Shown one piece after another: positions 1-11,684 of a stretch of 64,000 nt of DNA. Positions within the stretch are counted from its first letter, which is position 1. Each line of letters opens with the position of its first letter. The notes under the pieces are model-generated. The model did not search any database, had not been told where the DNA came from, and worked only from the letters and a program-made list of their open reading frames with translations. A program made the translations under genes and the position numbers. This DNA is from Vandiemenella viatica (taxonomy: Eukaryota; Arthropoda; Insecta; Orthoptera; Morabidae): contig CM061920.1 of the NCBI GenBank assembly GCA_031002005.1, forward strand, positions 108,497,447 through 108,561,446, given 5' to 3'.

Positions 1-734
1 AATATGGAAATAATTAATAAACGACTATACTGTATGTTGTTAACCTTGTTATTCGTATGGAATTGTTGAGGATAACGAGAAGAATATACGTCACTGAAGT
101 CAGTAAGTAGCAACTACAGACTCGAGTTTATTAGCTCCTACTGTGCAGTGACCATTCACAATTAATGCTAAAAAGATGAAGTTCGTGCAGCACACAGTGT
201 GTTTTATAGCAATGACTACGGACTGGACGACTAAAGAACCGCCCACTCTCTTGTCTCCTGGTTATTTTGTGCCTTTGTTCTCGTTACTTAGTTCACTACC
301 TACCTTATACACGCTCAAAGAAGGGCAGAGAACTAAATACCCAAATATCTTCCAATTAGCAATGCACGGCCACTTACAGAGATGAAAGAACCCGCGCTAA
401 CACAGAGAAGAACAAATTGCACTGCCCGACCCACAGACATCGTTAATTCCCTGAATCTGCAACACTTAAAGACCAATCCATTACTACGGCTCATAGATCG
501 AAGACTATTGCTTACTACGAAGCACAGTGACCATAATGGAAAACTGTTCAAAGATCCTCGCATAAACAATAACGTGTTGCTTCTAAAATTAAGTTTATAG
601 TTGCAAAACATTCTTTGATTCGGAAGGTAAGATTCACACTGCTGAAACAGGGTAAAGATGTTTGGAGATATCCTCAGTTATTGAAGATGTGGTAAGCTAG
701 CTCGCTGGTTTTTAAGGTTTCATACCCAAACTAA
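1..734. other. Intergenic, nothing recognised
   Basis: Only short unsupported frames (such as 176-385 and 382-600) are present, with no splice or family support. Confidence 0.6.
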
Positions 735-1530
735 CACGGAACTGCTGTCAATCTGTCAGTAAATGAACTCTAGCTATTCAATGGAACCAGTTATAGATTA
801 AAAATTTGAATATTTTATATCTTTCCATTAATCCAAACCCGAGTATTTTAGGAGAGTTCCGTAGAAGTGGAGTTAAAGGGGATTCTAGAATCTGTGGCAT
901 GGATGTCTAGAATACGTAAAGTAGAATCCATAGCGATGTTTGGTATTATTAATTAATCTTTACGAGCGGCCTTCCTGCTGAAAACTTTTTTTTAGTAATA
1001 TGTACTGAAATCTGATTCCAGTAGTGGTGTCTATTTTAACATTTTTGATGTTACTTCATGTACATATCACTCTATTCAGTTTTCTGCAATGAAGCTACAC
1101 ACTGCTGCTGTAACTAGAAGCTGGAAATGATTGGCATTTAAAAGCAAGTTCCAGTCGCTATTTATAAAATTTGTTACTTTAGCATATCTGATAACGCATA
1201 ACAAAATTAATTTTAAACAACGTATGTACGAAGTATCACCTCCAGCATTTAATCCGAGAACCTTTCTAAACAGCGGCGTAACTAAGAGGGATTGCAACTC
1301 AGAAAAGGAAGACAATTAAAATACTCCATTTAAAATCATTCATAAAATATGTCCTATTAAACATAACAATATTTAGAAGAAAATTAAAATCACTATGGAT
1401 TCTACTTACATACCTACACTAGACATCGATTTCATAGTTTCTGGAATCCCCTTTAACTCTACTTAACTTCTACCGAACTCACCTAAAATACGCGGGAGTT
1501 CAGTTACTGAAAGACTGACAGCGGTTCGGT
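735..1530. repeat. Inverted-repeat (foldback-like) element
   Basis: The left arm (735-937) and right arm (1389-1530) are reverse complements with clear matching blocks such as GAGTTAAAGGGGATTC, GTAGAATCCATAG and GTATTTTAGG. The left arm has about 75 extra bp. The 450-bp loop has no meaningful frame. Confidence 0.78.
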
Positions 1531-3675
1531 GTTGTTAGACTGATAGAACATTCTGGTTTCATTTTGGCGTTCTTTAGCTAAAGAAAAATGAACCTACGAA
1601 ACTTTTAATATTTAATATATTATATATTTAATTAAAATTGCAATACTTTTTCCTTTTTATTGTTATCTTATTGTTATTTCACATCGAACCTTTGTTTGGT
1701 TTATTACTCTCAGAATGCACGAAAGATCAAGTCAGAAATTTGAATATGAGTATACAAACGACATAATGTCATTGAAACTGATTTTTATTTCGCTTTACTT
1801 TCCAAACGTGCTATGTATCTTTGTTTGAAATTAACATTTTCAGATAATAAAACGAACATACATTCAATATAAATAAAGCCTCAAATGTAAAACAATACTC
1901 GTAAAATCCGGTTAGTCAGTGCTCCAAGCTAAGTACATGATTAGTAAATCCATCCTTCTATTTTTTTATAGGTAAATGAAACTACTTCCGGAATGACATA
2001 AGAAACGTTGTTCAATTCACATTTTTGAGCAAGTAGTAAGAGAGTGTTCAAGGTAAAAGGTGTACATTTCTTCACTAGTTGCTTTAAAAATTGGATAGTT
2101 GCAGTTTAATTAAATTGTAGATAAAGTTTCAAAATTTTATATGGAAAAGCATCATTTATTACAAAATAGCTCACAAACAGCAATAAATATTGTATTAGAT
2201 AATATATAACGTTTCAAACAAGATTTGTTAAATACAGACGTTGGAAATAACTTATTTTTATGCACAGAATTGTCCTTAACAGTAACAATAAATACTGAAC
2301 CGTGAAGTGACTTGTATTATCTAACAATTGATTCTTTGGTATAAGCCGTCTGAGTCGTTGTTTCATACCTTTTTGTCCTTACCCTGAGAATTGTCTACAA
2401 GCAACTACCAAACATCAAATAAAAAAAAAATTTTGTTTCAGTCTCGAAATATCAACATTGTTTTCAGACAGAACGTATGAAACAACATGAACTTCAAAAC
2501 AAAATCGTTATACAATCAGTCAGTCATACATCATATGTTCTCTATAAAATAAATATAGTAGTCTTGGTAACATGGATCAAACGTCCATGGAGTCCTGAAG
2601 GTACGTCACTCGAGTTCCTAAAAGAAAAAACACACAAAAAAAGTCATTTGTAGCAAGGTTCCGTCTATAAATGACATACATTTTATTCCATGACAACCTA
2701 ATGGAATGATCCTATTTTTTTAAATATTTATAGGCAGCACACCTCTACCAAATCGCTAGGATAAAATATTTGCATCACTGGTTAAGCTATGTAATAAGAA
2801 TAAACTTGTAAACGGACCACAAATAAATTGAATGGAACCATCAAAAAAAAAAAAAAAAATGAACTCTTGTTTAAGTTACTCTGTAAAATTGAAATGAAAT
2901 GCTGCTGAAACGTCTGATTATTTTCATCCCAGAAGACTTGTTCTATATATGCACGAAACAATTATCTTTTTATCCTCACAGTCTGACCTGAGTTAGTTTT
3001 TGCCAATAATGCATGGAATACGATCGGTGTGATTTCATAAAGTAGTTTTAATGGTAAACGGAATAGATGGGCGCTCGTGTTTGCGCAAATGTGTCTTTAT
3101 TTCGTTACTAGCTGTTGCTCGTAACTTCTAACACTCATTGTTTTCCAAAGGAATATGAGATGAAGTCAGGTCATGTACAGAAATTACTCGCTCGGTAGAT
3201 TTGACTTAATTTGCAGTCAATTCAAAGGTCATAATACGCAAGCACAATGAGAAATGCGGTGACGTCACGAATTTCAGAAATGAGGTAAAGACTGATGATG
3301 ACGACTTGCAGCAACAATCAAAACATCATCATCTTGTGCCATATATCATCATTGGTAGAAAGCATTGGTAAATCAGGCTTTTTCTATCGACAGCCTCCAT
3401 CTACGCCTCTGCTGGATGAAGCTGATAGCATTCTGGTATTACTGTAATTAAATAATAATAATTCCATGTGGCATTAATGACCAACTGGCAGAGTTTGTAC
3501 CCGCTGCTCAAACATTTTTAACTAACCTGACAACACTGCCAAGTAACATGATATCCAAACCAAGGAGGTATACCGGAGGTAAATACCAAAATTTCGAAAA
3601 AAAAAAAAAATACGATGCTGTTGGCAGGCATCTCATTACTGCAACAAGTACACTTACATTTCAATAAGTACTAAT
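1531..3675. other. Intergenic AT-rich desert
   Basis: No frame above the noise, no SINE boxes. Simple A tracts occur near 2850 and 3597-3611. Confidence 0.6.
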
Positions 3676-4135
3676 TTGAGGACGCTTTTGTCTTAATTTC
3701 TCAGTTTGTCAGCATACATGAAAATAAAAAATACCCTTCATTACTTCTGGTACTGTGCGGTAGTACATTGACGGAAACATCTTAAAAATAACCTCGTTAA
3801 ATGAAAAAGGGATACTTGCCTGAGGACACTTCTAAATCAAATTTTTCAGCTTTTCAACCATCACATCAAAATGAAACATATCCTGTTTCAACCCCGAGAC
3901 TATTGGCCATAAATTGTTAGAAACCACTTCAAAATCGGATGGGTAGCTTTTACGTAAATCGTGTTCAACAAAAAATTTATACTAGTTTGTGGACACTTTT
4001 ATCTTAAATTTCACTACTTTTCGATATCAAATCAAAATGGGACATACTCTGCTTTACCCACGGGGCAACAGTCTGTGCATTACTCAAAACCTCATTGAAG
4101 TCCGGCGAGTAATTTTTGCGTGTATCATTTTATCT
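3676..4135 (+). repeat. Divergent tandem repeat, unit about 155-160 bp
   Basis: Two adjacent units (about 3820-3975 and 3980-4135) share GGACACTT, CATCAAAATG(A/G)(A/G)ACATA and CAAAA/CCTCA..ATCGG blocks. A partial third unit starts near 3676 (GAGGACGCTTTTGTCTTAA). Confidence 0.6.
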
Positions 4136-4658
4136 AAACATTCAAGAAGAATAAAAAATTAAAATATAGTTGATTCCTACTACGTAGCTTATTAATAGTG
4201 CCCTAAACTCATTTTTTTAAAATGACTTTTCCGGTTACAGTTTTATTATGGTTATAGATTATTATAGTTATAGATTTTGTTTCTCGTGTCAGTTTCTAAA
4301 CCTATGCATTCGAACATAGAAGATGTTCACTAGGCAATTACGAAGAATACTATCATAAAATTCTCTTCACTGTTATCACTACAATAAACGAATTTTGCAT
4401 ACTATTTGCTACAAAAGTTAATTGAACTAAGAGACAGTTAGTAAAAATTACTTTGCTCATATTGTGAAATAGACATCTATTGTAATCATAGATACTACAG
4501 GGTCGGATGCTGAGGTTGCAAAATCAGATAATTGGAAATATTAGCCACCGTTAGTTACAACCTCTGCCACCCACGATTTTTGAACTGCACAGATACTTGA
4601 CTTTTCTCGACGAAAATTATTCTATTGCTGTAACATGAGGAATAAAAATTAAGAGAGA

Positions 4659-4664
4659 TTTATT
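4659..4664 (-). terminator. Possible polyadenylation signal of the first Osiris gene
   Basis: AATAAA on the minus strand lies about 200 bp past the stop codon at 4865. It is the nearest consensus signal seen, but the surrounding DNA is AT-rich, so chance occurrence is possible. Confidence 0.35.
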
Positions 4665-4864
4665 ATAGAAAAATTGACGAACTTAAAATCTATTTGTTTT
4701 AATCGTTTATGAACTACTCGTTGATGTGCAAGCTGAAAGCAGATCCGTAAGATAATATCTATGATTTTTTCTTACTATACTGTTTGATTTCTAGACAAAA
4801 TGAACTGAATTGTATGAATGAAATTGGCACTCAGTGCCGATAGCGTTACCTGTCATGGGAGTGT

Positions 4865-6890
4865 CTACGGTTTCGTCGGTGAGGACGTCGACTGCTGCTG
4901 GGTGTAATACGCGTTGTAGGCCAACTGGTGTGCGTCCCAAACGCGCGCGTACGGGTTTCCGTTTCCGTTCCCGTTGCCATTTCCGTTTCCATTACCATTT
5001 CCAGTGGCGGACGAGTCCCAAGAGGGCTCGTAGGAGCTGCTGGGCGTTCCGTATTGGTTGCTGGGCAGGTACTGGTTTGAGGGTGGTCCGTACTGGTTGG
5101 TCGGGGGACCGTACTGGTTGGAAGGAGGCATGGGTGGCATGGGAGCCGGAGGCCCGTAAGCAGTGGGAGGGGCGGGAACGGGTTCCATGGACATGGGCAT
5201 GGCCATACCAGCCTTCTTGCACAGCTGTACCACCAGGAAGCCGACAACCAGCAGCAGAGCCAGCTTGCTCATGATGAGAGCCTTCAGGGCCTTGATGCCG
5301 ATGATCGCCACGAAAATGGGAGTCAGCGCCTTCAGCTTCAGCTTCAACAGCAGAAGGAGTGGAAGCAGCAACTTCTTCTTCAGCATGCCGCGGGCTGTAA
5401 CACAAACAATAACATTACGGGGCCATCGAAGTGTGCTCATTTTCCTTACGATAAGAACTTTATCTTCCTTATAAGTTACATAATAAATTTTCCACGTGGG
5501 TTAGAAATACAAAACAACTTTAATATATTTCATATTCCTAGCATTTTTTGTATATGTTCATCCCTCCTAAGACATATCTAAAGATAGCAAAATGTTTTTG
5601 CACTAATTCAAACATCAGTATAGTGTTATTGTTTTATTTTTTGTCAGTTTAATTTCTGTTAATATTTAATGCAAGTTCTTTACAAGTAAGTGGAGTAGAT
5701 CAAATTATAATACGCAGTGGGAAGTATCATATTTTAAAATTTCAATTAGTGGGAACAAACACGGAACTTAAGTGTTCCGATGTCTACGAAAAGAATCATT
5801 ACAGAAGTACAGTGGTAAAATACAGCTTGTTTCAATTGTTTACACAAAGATAAAGTAAAGCTGCAGACCACATAAAACATGAATTCTTTTTATCCTACAT
5901 TAAACGTTTGTGACGCAAGATAATTTTAGTTTACGTGCTATTAAAATAATCCCCAATCAAAGATTCAAATAGTTTGTTGCGTAAGTAATAAAATAAAGTT
6001 TATTCCACCTTGTAATCCGAGATTTTATGTTATCAAACTTCAAATATTTTAACCTAATATTGTATCATTGCAAATAACGTTTATTTTCTAGATAAAAGAA
6101 ATCATTTAATATACTTAACTTCAAAATTGCTTGTAATTCCGCTTTTTTAAATTAGTTTTAAAGAACTGCAAGTTCACACAGTACGCTAGGAAAATATTCT
6201 ACTTCAAATTCTTCCCAATAGTTAAGAGAAAGAAAACTGCAATAATTCACGTTCTGGTTTAGACTGAATGGCTTAAACATAGAGAGTTATATTTAATAAT
6301 CATGAACGTTATAGAATACACGAAACAAAGTATACACCCTTTAGTTCTTTTTATTTGTTGGAAAACGGTGCCATCTCCATAAGGCGATATTTTAAACCTT
6401 TTAGCTTTCTTACATTTGGTGATATTATAGGAACGATGCTTTGCTTACCTTGTGAGAGAGACCGCTCCTCCGCCTGTTTATTTTCCTTCTCTTCACTGCG
6501 GAAGCTTACGTCGAAATCGGCGAGGCCTCTGGAAGGTCGAAACGTCAGCTCCGCTCGGCCGAAGAGGAACTCTGGCAAGTGAACGCGGAACTGGTGCGAG
6601 TTGAGGAACCTCTGGACGCGGCTCAAGATCATGCCGTCCAGGCGCTCCGCGTCGGCCACCGCCTCCGAGTCTTCGGCACCTGCAGACCTGCCCGAGGGGG
6701 CCTCTCCCCGTTGCCCGGACACAGAGTCCAAGTAGTCGAGCACCTTGAGGCGCAGGCACGACATGGGCAGGCCGTGCGAGTCGAGGCAGTCGTCGACGAC
6801 GGCGCTGACCAGGTCCCCGGGCGAGGCGGCTCCTGCGGTGGCGCAGGCGGCCGCCAGCAGCAGCAGGGCGGAGCAGGTGGCGGTGAACAT
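4865..6890 (-). CDS. Osiris family protein (DUF1676), two exons, complete
   Basis: The coding sequence is complement(join(4865..5394,6449..6890)), 972 nt, 323 aa, ending in TAG. Exon 1 ends CAAG before a GTAAGC donor. Exon 2 follows a TTACAG acceptor, and the phase-1 join keeps the frame. Residues 1-22 form a signal peptide. C35 and C45 form the family's N-terminal cysteine pair, followed by [11 protein letters not shown]. The core begins ARGMLKKK (148-155) and continues as a Leu/Lys/Ala-rich hydrophobic stretch to about residue 206 (QLCKK). The tail has Tyr-Pro motifs (AYGPP, NQYGPP twice), eight Gly-Asn pairs, and a QLAYNAYY end typical of Osiris tails. Osiris proteins are insect-specific secretory or endomembrane proteins expressed in cuticle-forming epithelia. 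The N-terminal part is a single exon, whereas the second Osiris gene here splits it in two. The Osiris number cannot be assigned by eye. The family call is strong and the exon joins are inferred from consensus sites. Confidence 0.93.
5395..6448 (-). other. Intron of the first Osiris gene
   Basis: This is a 1,054-bp phase-1 intron with a GTAAGC donor (first G at 6448) and a TTACAG acceptor (5395-5400). It is AT-rich, with no recognisable transposon and no open frame of note. It sits immediately before the ARG-x-LKKK core, the same position and phase as intron 2 of the other Osiris gene. Confidence 0.88.
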
Positions 6891-6910
6891 GGCGCAGGGC
6901 GGCAGGCGGC

Positions 6911-6945
6911 ACTGACTGCCACACCTCCTGGCAGGCGCTTTTATC
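6911..6945 (-). promoter_or_regulatory. TATA box and initiator of the first Osiris gene
   Basis: On the minus strand GATAAAAGC lies at 6945-6938 and an arthropod-type initiator TCAGT at 6915-6911. The initiator A (about 6913) is about 31 bp from the TATA box, a standard core-promoter spacing. It implies a leader of only about 22 nt before the ATG at 6890. The flanking 6890-7130 is markedly GC-rich. The start site is predicted, not measured. Confidence 0.7.
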
Positions 6946-7210
6946 GCGCGGCATGCGGGTCAGCGGGGCGCCGCGAGCCTGCACGCAACGCCGCGTCCGG
7001 CGAGCCTTCCTTTAGCAGGTGCCAACAGTAAGGCAAGGCGTCCAACCACTTGCTGTCCGCGCCTCTCACGACACACGCTGCATCTTACTACCGCGTATAC
7101 ACACAGGTCTACCCGTAGACTAGACCTTCTCAACAATACCTATTTCCCACTTTTCATTATTCATGTTCTCCATATGATTAGGAATAGTGTGTTGTCTAAC
7201 GCATTATTTA

Positions 7211-7456
7211 TTTATTTATTTTGATTATGGGTTTACGCCTCGTCGATGTCGAGGTCATTAGAGGCGGTAAAGGGTGGGGGACAGGGAACGGGAAGGAGCT
7301 TGGCATGGAAATTTGTAGGAAGCTTCTCGGCATTCGCCTGGAGTGATTTGGGGAAACCATGGAAAACCCAAATCTGGATTCTTGAACGGTGATTCGGCAC
7401 CCAGGTTCTCCCGAATGCGAGGCCAGAGCATTAACTACTCACCCACCACGCTCGGT
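7211..7456 (-). mobile_element. tRNA-derived SINE, family A, with 10-bp target duplication
   Basis: It has the same head, B-box region and GTCGA-rich tail as the 39.6-kb copy. GCATTATTTA is duplicated at 7201-7210 and 7457-7466. Confidence 0.9.
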
Positions 7457-7624
7457 GCATTATTTACTGATTTATCCTGAAGAACAACATCTGATTGCTA
7501 AGCTCCTCAAATGTGGCGGCTGAACTACTTTGTTTCAAGCGCCATACCAAGTTCTAAACGTTTCAGTATCTTTGTTCATTTGGACCATGAGCCTTCGTTT
7601 TGATTGAATTTGCTTTGGATTTGC

Positions 7625-7862
7625 ACACATCCGAGTTACAACTAGGGTTGTTGAACCTAAAGGGAATCTGCAACTTAACTTTGAAGTCTAACCACGGGAG
7701 CATTCTGCCGTACTTCACACTACACAGCAAGTTGTGATAGAGGTGAAGATCGGGTTAAGGGGCCATGAAAATCCCCAGCGGGACAGGGATCCGAACCGGG
7801 GCCATTTTGATCTCCAGTCAGACGCCTTAACCTCCAAGGCACCAGACCGCTACGCTATTCAT
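7625..7862 (-). mobile_element. tRNA-related SINE, family B
   Basis: The head complement GGGATCCGAACCGGGGCC carries a B-box-like motif, followed by ACCTCCAAGGCACCAGACCG. The body (ACTACACAGCAAGTTGTG) is shared with the copy at 25380-25590. Confidence 0.65.
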
Positions 7863-8767
7863 TTTTTTTTTTCAAAAAACAATAATGTTATGGATCTACT
7901 GGAGATCGCGATTCCGCTACAACAACATTTACTAATGAAGTAATAATACTACTGTAACCAATGGCAGGACATATTGTTTTCAAACAGCAATGTCTTTGCA
8001 ATACAGCCTGGACCATTATTTTCAAGCTGAAATTGAGTTCTAATACACCCTGGACCAACATGAAACATTTAAATATCCATCCGAAAGTATTTCTAGCGGT
8101 GTCTTACGTATGTCTACAGCAGTGTTATGACGCCCATTCCTTGCGGAGTCGCGATTTCCAGTGATCCTGCCTAGTTTAGTCTCAAAGGAGCTTTATACAG
8201 ATATCTGCCTGCCTCTATCTGATGAAATTTCTGTTTCAGTTATACACTAGTATTTGACATTCAAAACATGGTGACTTTCCTTCAATGGTGAATCACTTCC
8301 TTCAATAGTATGTTACGATGCAATTTAATACTATATCTTGGATTAGATTATAGATACGATAAAGTTGTAGGCTACTTTCATCAACTTTTCGCATGAGTTA
8401 AATTAAACAGACTTACTTTATTGTAACAACTCGTATTGAGCTATTAACAAATTAACGAAACATTTGTTTCTGTTGATGTGACTATATACGCTCATAAATT
8501 GTTTTATTTCTTCAATCTGGTTAAATATCATTTATAAAACATTAGCGCAGAATAACGGAGTGATGTCCGCAACTCTTTCACGCTTCACATCTCCCCGAGT
8601 TCTCCGGCCCTTCGTGAGTGACCACGCTGCTTCTACAACGCATATTGATGTTAGATTTGAAACAATGGACATTTACAAGAGGAATGGAAGACCTACGAGT
8701 ATCTTAAAAGCATATAAAGATAATCGTAAACTGCCAAGTATGATGGGTGCACGTTAACTTTCTGGCA

Positions 8768-8885
8768 GGAGGAACAACCAACTCATCCCCTGGCTGGCCA
8801 TCCAGGTTTAGGTTTTCCACTGTTCCTGAACATCACCCCAGGCCAATGCCGCGTTGGTTCTTCCGTTAAGGTCAGGGCTGCTTTC
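8768..8885 (+). mobile_element. SINE body fragment, related to family A
   Basis: The segment GGCCATCCAGGTTTAGGTTTTCC and CCAATGCCGCGTTGGTTC match the family A body. The upstream part differs, so this may be a different tRNA-SINE with the same core. Confidence 0.55.
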
Positions 8886-8938
8886 ACTATCACCTCAAGT
8901 AAAGACTTAGTTGAAAAAAGTTAAGACATATTGTGTAG

Positions 8939-9250
8939 AGGAAGGAAATCTTCCAATAAAAAATAACGATCGAAATAATAAGACACACGAGAATAAATCA
9001 AGTGTATCCATTAATACTTTAACATCAAACACTGATTAGACTTATGAGCAACATGAATGGAAACGTATAACTACTTGTAGCCACTTGCTTGTTTATATGT
9101 CCAACTTTGTGTTACTTGCCTAAACCAACAGCGACTGGTTAAAATTAAAGAACTTTGTGACGTGCGCAGTTGAATAACAAGAAAGATTGTGTAGAAGAAG
9201 GAAACCTTCAAATAGCGATGTGAATGATAAGGCACACTATAATAAACAAA
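8939..9250 (+). repeat. Pair of 75-bp direct repeats
   Basis: TTGTGTAGAGGAAGGAAA at about 8940 and TTGTGTAGAAGAAGGAAA at about 9187 begin two copies of about 75 bp, each ending ATAATAA..CA, 248 bp apart. Confidence 0.65.
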
Positions 9251-9672
9251 GAATTTAAGCCTTTCAATCTGCAGCACGCATTGACTGAAAATTTTGTGGC
9301 CTAAGAATGAAACTGCGAAGTATGAAATAAGAACCTGTAGGTTGTATGTATTGAAATGCGGTTACATCTAGAACATGTATTTTAAAAGAACGAAGTATTT
9401 CTCGGTGCTGGATTTTAATATAATGTTCTCGGGTACATAACAGAAAAAACAATAACATTAATTTATTTTTGTCCAGCTTGAGAGCGTAACTTAAACCAGT
9501 AACTGGCTGGGGTGAATATAAGAAGAGAATGGTTTACCACTTGGTCAAGGAACATAAAAATATAACAAGAAATCGAACAAAGTATGAATGAGTTGGAATT
9601 CGGAGTTCATTAGGAGTTTACCATAAAACACTTAAGAAAGAAAGAGAAATAGTCACTTCAGGGGAAGAGCGT

Positions 9673-9826
9673 TAGTGTTGCCCAAAATCGGTCTTGGTCT
9701 TGCAGTCTTGGTCTTGGTCTTGCATTTTTGCAAGACCAAGACCAAGACCAAGACCAGGTGTATTGATGCAAGACCAAGACCAAGACTGGCCAAGTCTCGT
9801 CTTGTTCTTGCATTTGGGCAACACTA
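9673..9826. mobile_element. hAT-type MITE with a CAAGAC/GTCTTG hairpin core
   Basis: This 154-bp element has inverted ends TAGTGTTGCCC and GGGCAACACTA, flanked by perfect 8-bp duplications AAGAGCGT (9665-9672 and 9827-9834). An 8-bp duplication is the hAT signature. The interior is CTTGGT/ACCAAG-type hexamer repeats in opposite orientations that would fold into a long hairpin. Confidence 0.88.
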
Positions 9827-10624
9827 AAGAGCGTGGAAGACCGTATCTCCAAAATCATTATTGAGCTAAACTGAAGTCTACATGATCGTGCAGGACATGA
9901 CATTACATTTAGATTCCTCATATACATTTGAAGCATTAATATCTTCTTTAATCTCTTACTTTTAGAGTTTTTTTGACATTTTCTTTCTTTCTTAGCAATC
10001 CGATGCTAGATTTGTAAGCAACTGAAAAGTAGTGGAGAAATGGAATTCAAAACTCACCAAAATTAATTTGCTTTCGTCCTCTTCCACTTTTGACTTCCCT
10101 TCCAGTCAACTTCTGTATGTTTTACTATTTTCGCTGAATTCTAACCTTGTCAAAAGATTCTTTCAGTTAGGCACCGGTCTAGGAAGCAATTTAACGATAT
10201 TGTCTTTCTCCATAATTTGCTTTGCACCTTTTGTCGAACAGATCCTGGCAGTTTAAATGAAAATTAAGGCTGTGATGCACCAAGTGTTTTCCTTTTGAAC
10301 AATCTTGATAAAGTGGCCAGGTTTCATGTTCGTTCATATCAACCGAAGATATGAAGTACGTAATATAAAGTAACTTTCATAGTTGCGTTAAAATAAAGAG
10401 CTACACTGACGTCCAGAACAAAATCGACAGGAAAGAAGAATCGTTATGTCGCTATGCACGTCACAAAGTTCTTTAATATTGAACAGGTCACTCTTGTTTC
10501 ACGCAAATAATCTCAGTCTACATCAACTTTCATATTTTGCGTTTAATTCACTTCTCTGACGTTTTAATTACTAAGACTGTAAATATTTTCTATGGCTTTT
10601 TTCTCTCAGATCGTCTTTTTACAT

Positions 10625-10790
10625 GTCATTTGTTGAGCTGTTGGTTATCACTCAGACACGAGGCATCCAGGGATCCGCCTGGACTGACATCGGGAAACCA
10701 GCAAAACCGAAATCTGAATGTTCAGATGGGGATTCGAACCTGCGTCCTCCTGTATACACGGCCCGATCTACAATCTGTTTCACCCCTCTC
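10625..10790 (-). mobile_element. tRNA-derived SINE, family A-like, diverged fragment
   Basis: The GGGGATTCGAACCTGCGTCCTCC head complement and a GACATCGGGAAACCAG body are recognisable. The ends are diffuse. Confidence 0.7.
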
Positions 10791-11606
10791 TACAAATTCA
10801 TAAGAATTTTTTTTCAATGTAAGTATATTCTCCAGTAGTTTTCTATTTCGTTTTTCAACAAAATCATTTTTAGCCCTCCTGTGATTGACCTGTTTTTGCA
10901 ACTGAACAATATGACAGCTTAGATACACAACTACGCTAAACCATTTATGGTAACCTGAATTATTAATTGTTTTCTTTTCTCATCAGCCACATTTTGCTAA
11001 CGGTTCCCAAGATTATTTTTACCTCAACAACATAAGAAACTTATTAAAACTGTGAAAGCGTAATTTATTCTCATTCAACGGGTAACGATAAGAATATTTT
11101 TATTTCATTTACTTCACTGCTTGTTCTGTTTACACAGTGAATGAGGAAAAAGCGTCGCGTTTCAAGGGACGCTGCGAAGCCCTTATAACCCGTAAAGTCA
11201 CACAATAACCATAATTCAAGCCGCCCACGCTCGTATCCAGTCTCCAACAGGCAGTTTACAAAACCAGTGTTTATGTCGCCAAGGTGATTGCCGCCTACGC
11301 AACGGTGTGTAACCTGAAATGTTAGTTCACATATAGCAGAACATCACGTATCTACCTGACAGTGCCATCCTCAGTATCTTATTTTATTTATCATTACTTA
11401 ATTCTGTAAAGGCTTGTTTTTTACATTCTTACCAATTTTATTAATCTAACTGACAGTTCTTTGCGCTAATTCCAGCCTGTACTTTTTATGCTGGTATAAA
11501 TAAAATCAAGTTGAACTTGCGGTGTATTTACCAGTCCCAATAGCAGAGCTTTTTCGCTGCAATCGTCAAATATGAGCAAATATTACAATTTAACTCAGTA
11601 TGCGTC

Positions 11607-11640
11607 GGGGAAGGGGCAAGGGGGAGGGGGGAGGGGAGGG
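11607..11640 (+). repeat. G-rich tract, potential G-quadruplex
   Basis: Six runs of three or more G (4,4,5,6,4,3) occur within 34 bp, separated by one to two bases. This satisfies any standard G4 pattern. Confidence 0.8.
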
Positions 11641-11684
11641 TTGTAAAATCGAGTAAATAATTAATATTCAAGTAAAGAATCTCT

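Noticed and set aside
4834..5274. 146-codon plus-strand frame opposite the Osiris core exon
   Set aside because: It is the GC-rich antisense shadow of a well-supported Osiris exon.
6579..7031. Plus-strand 150-codon frame across the Osiris start
   Set aside because: It runs through the promoter and exon 1 in antisense; high GC explains its openness.
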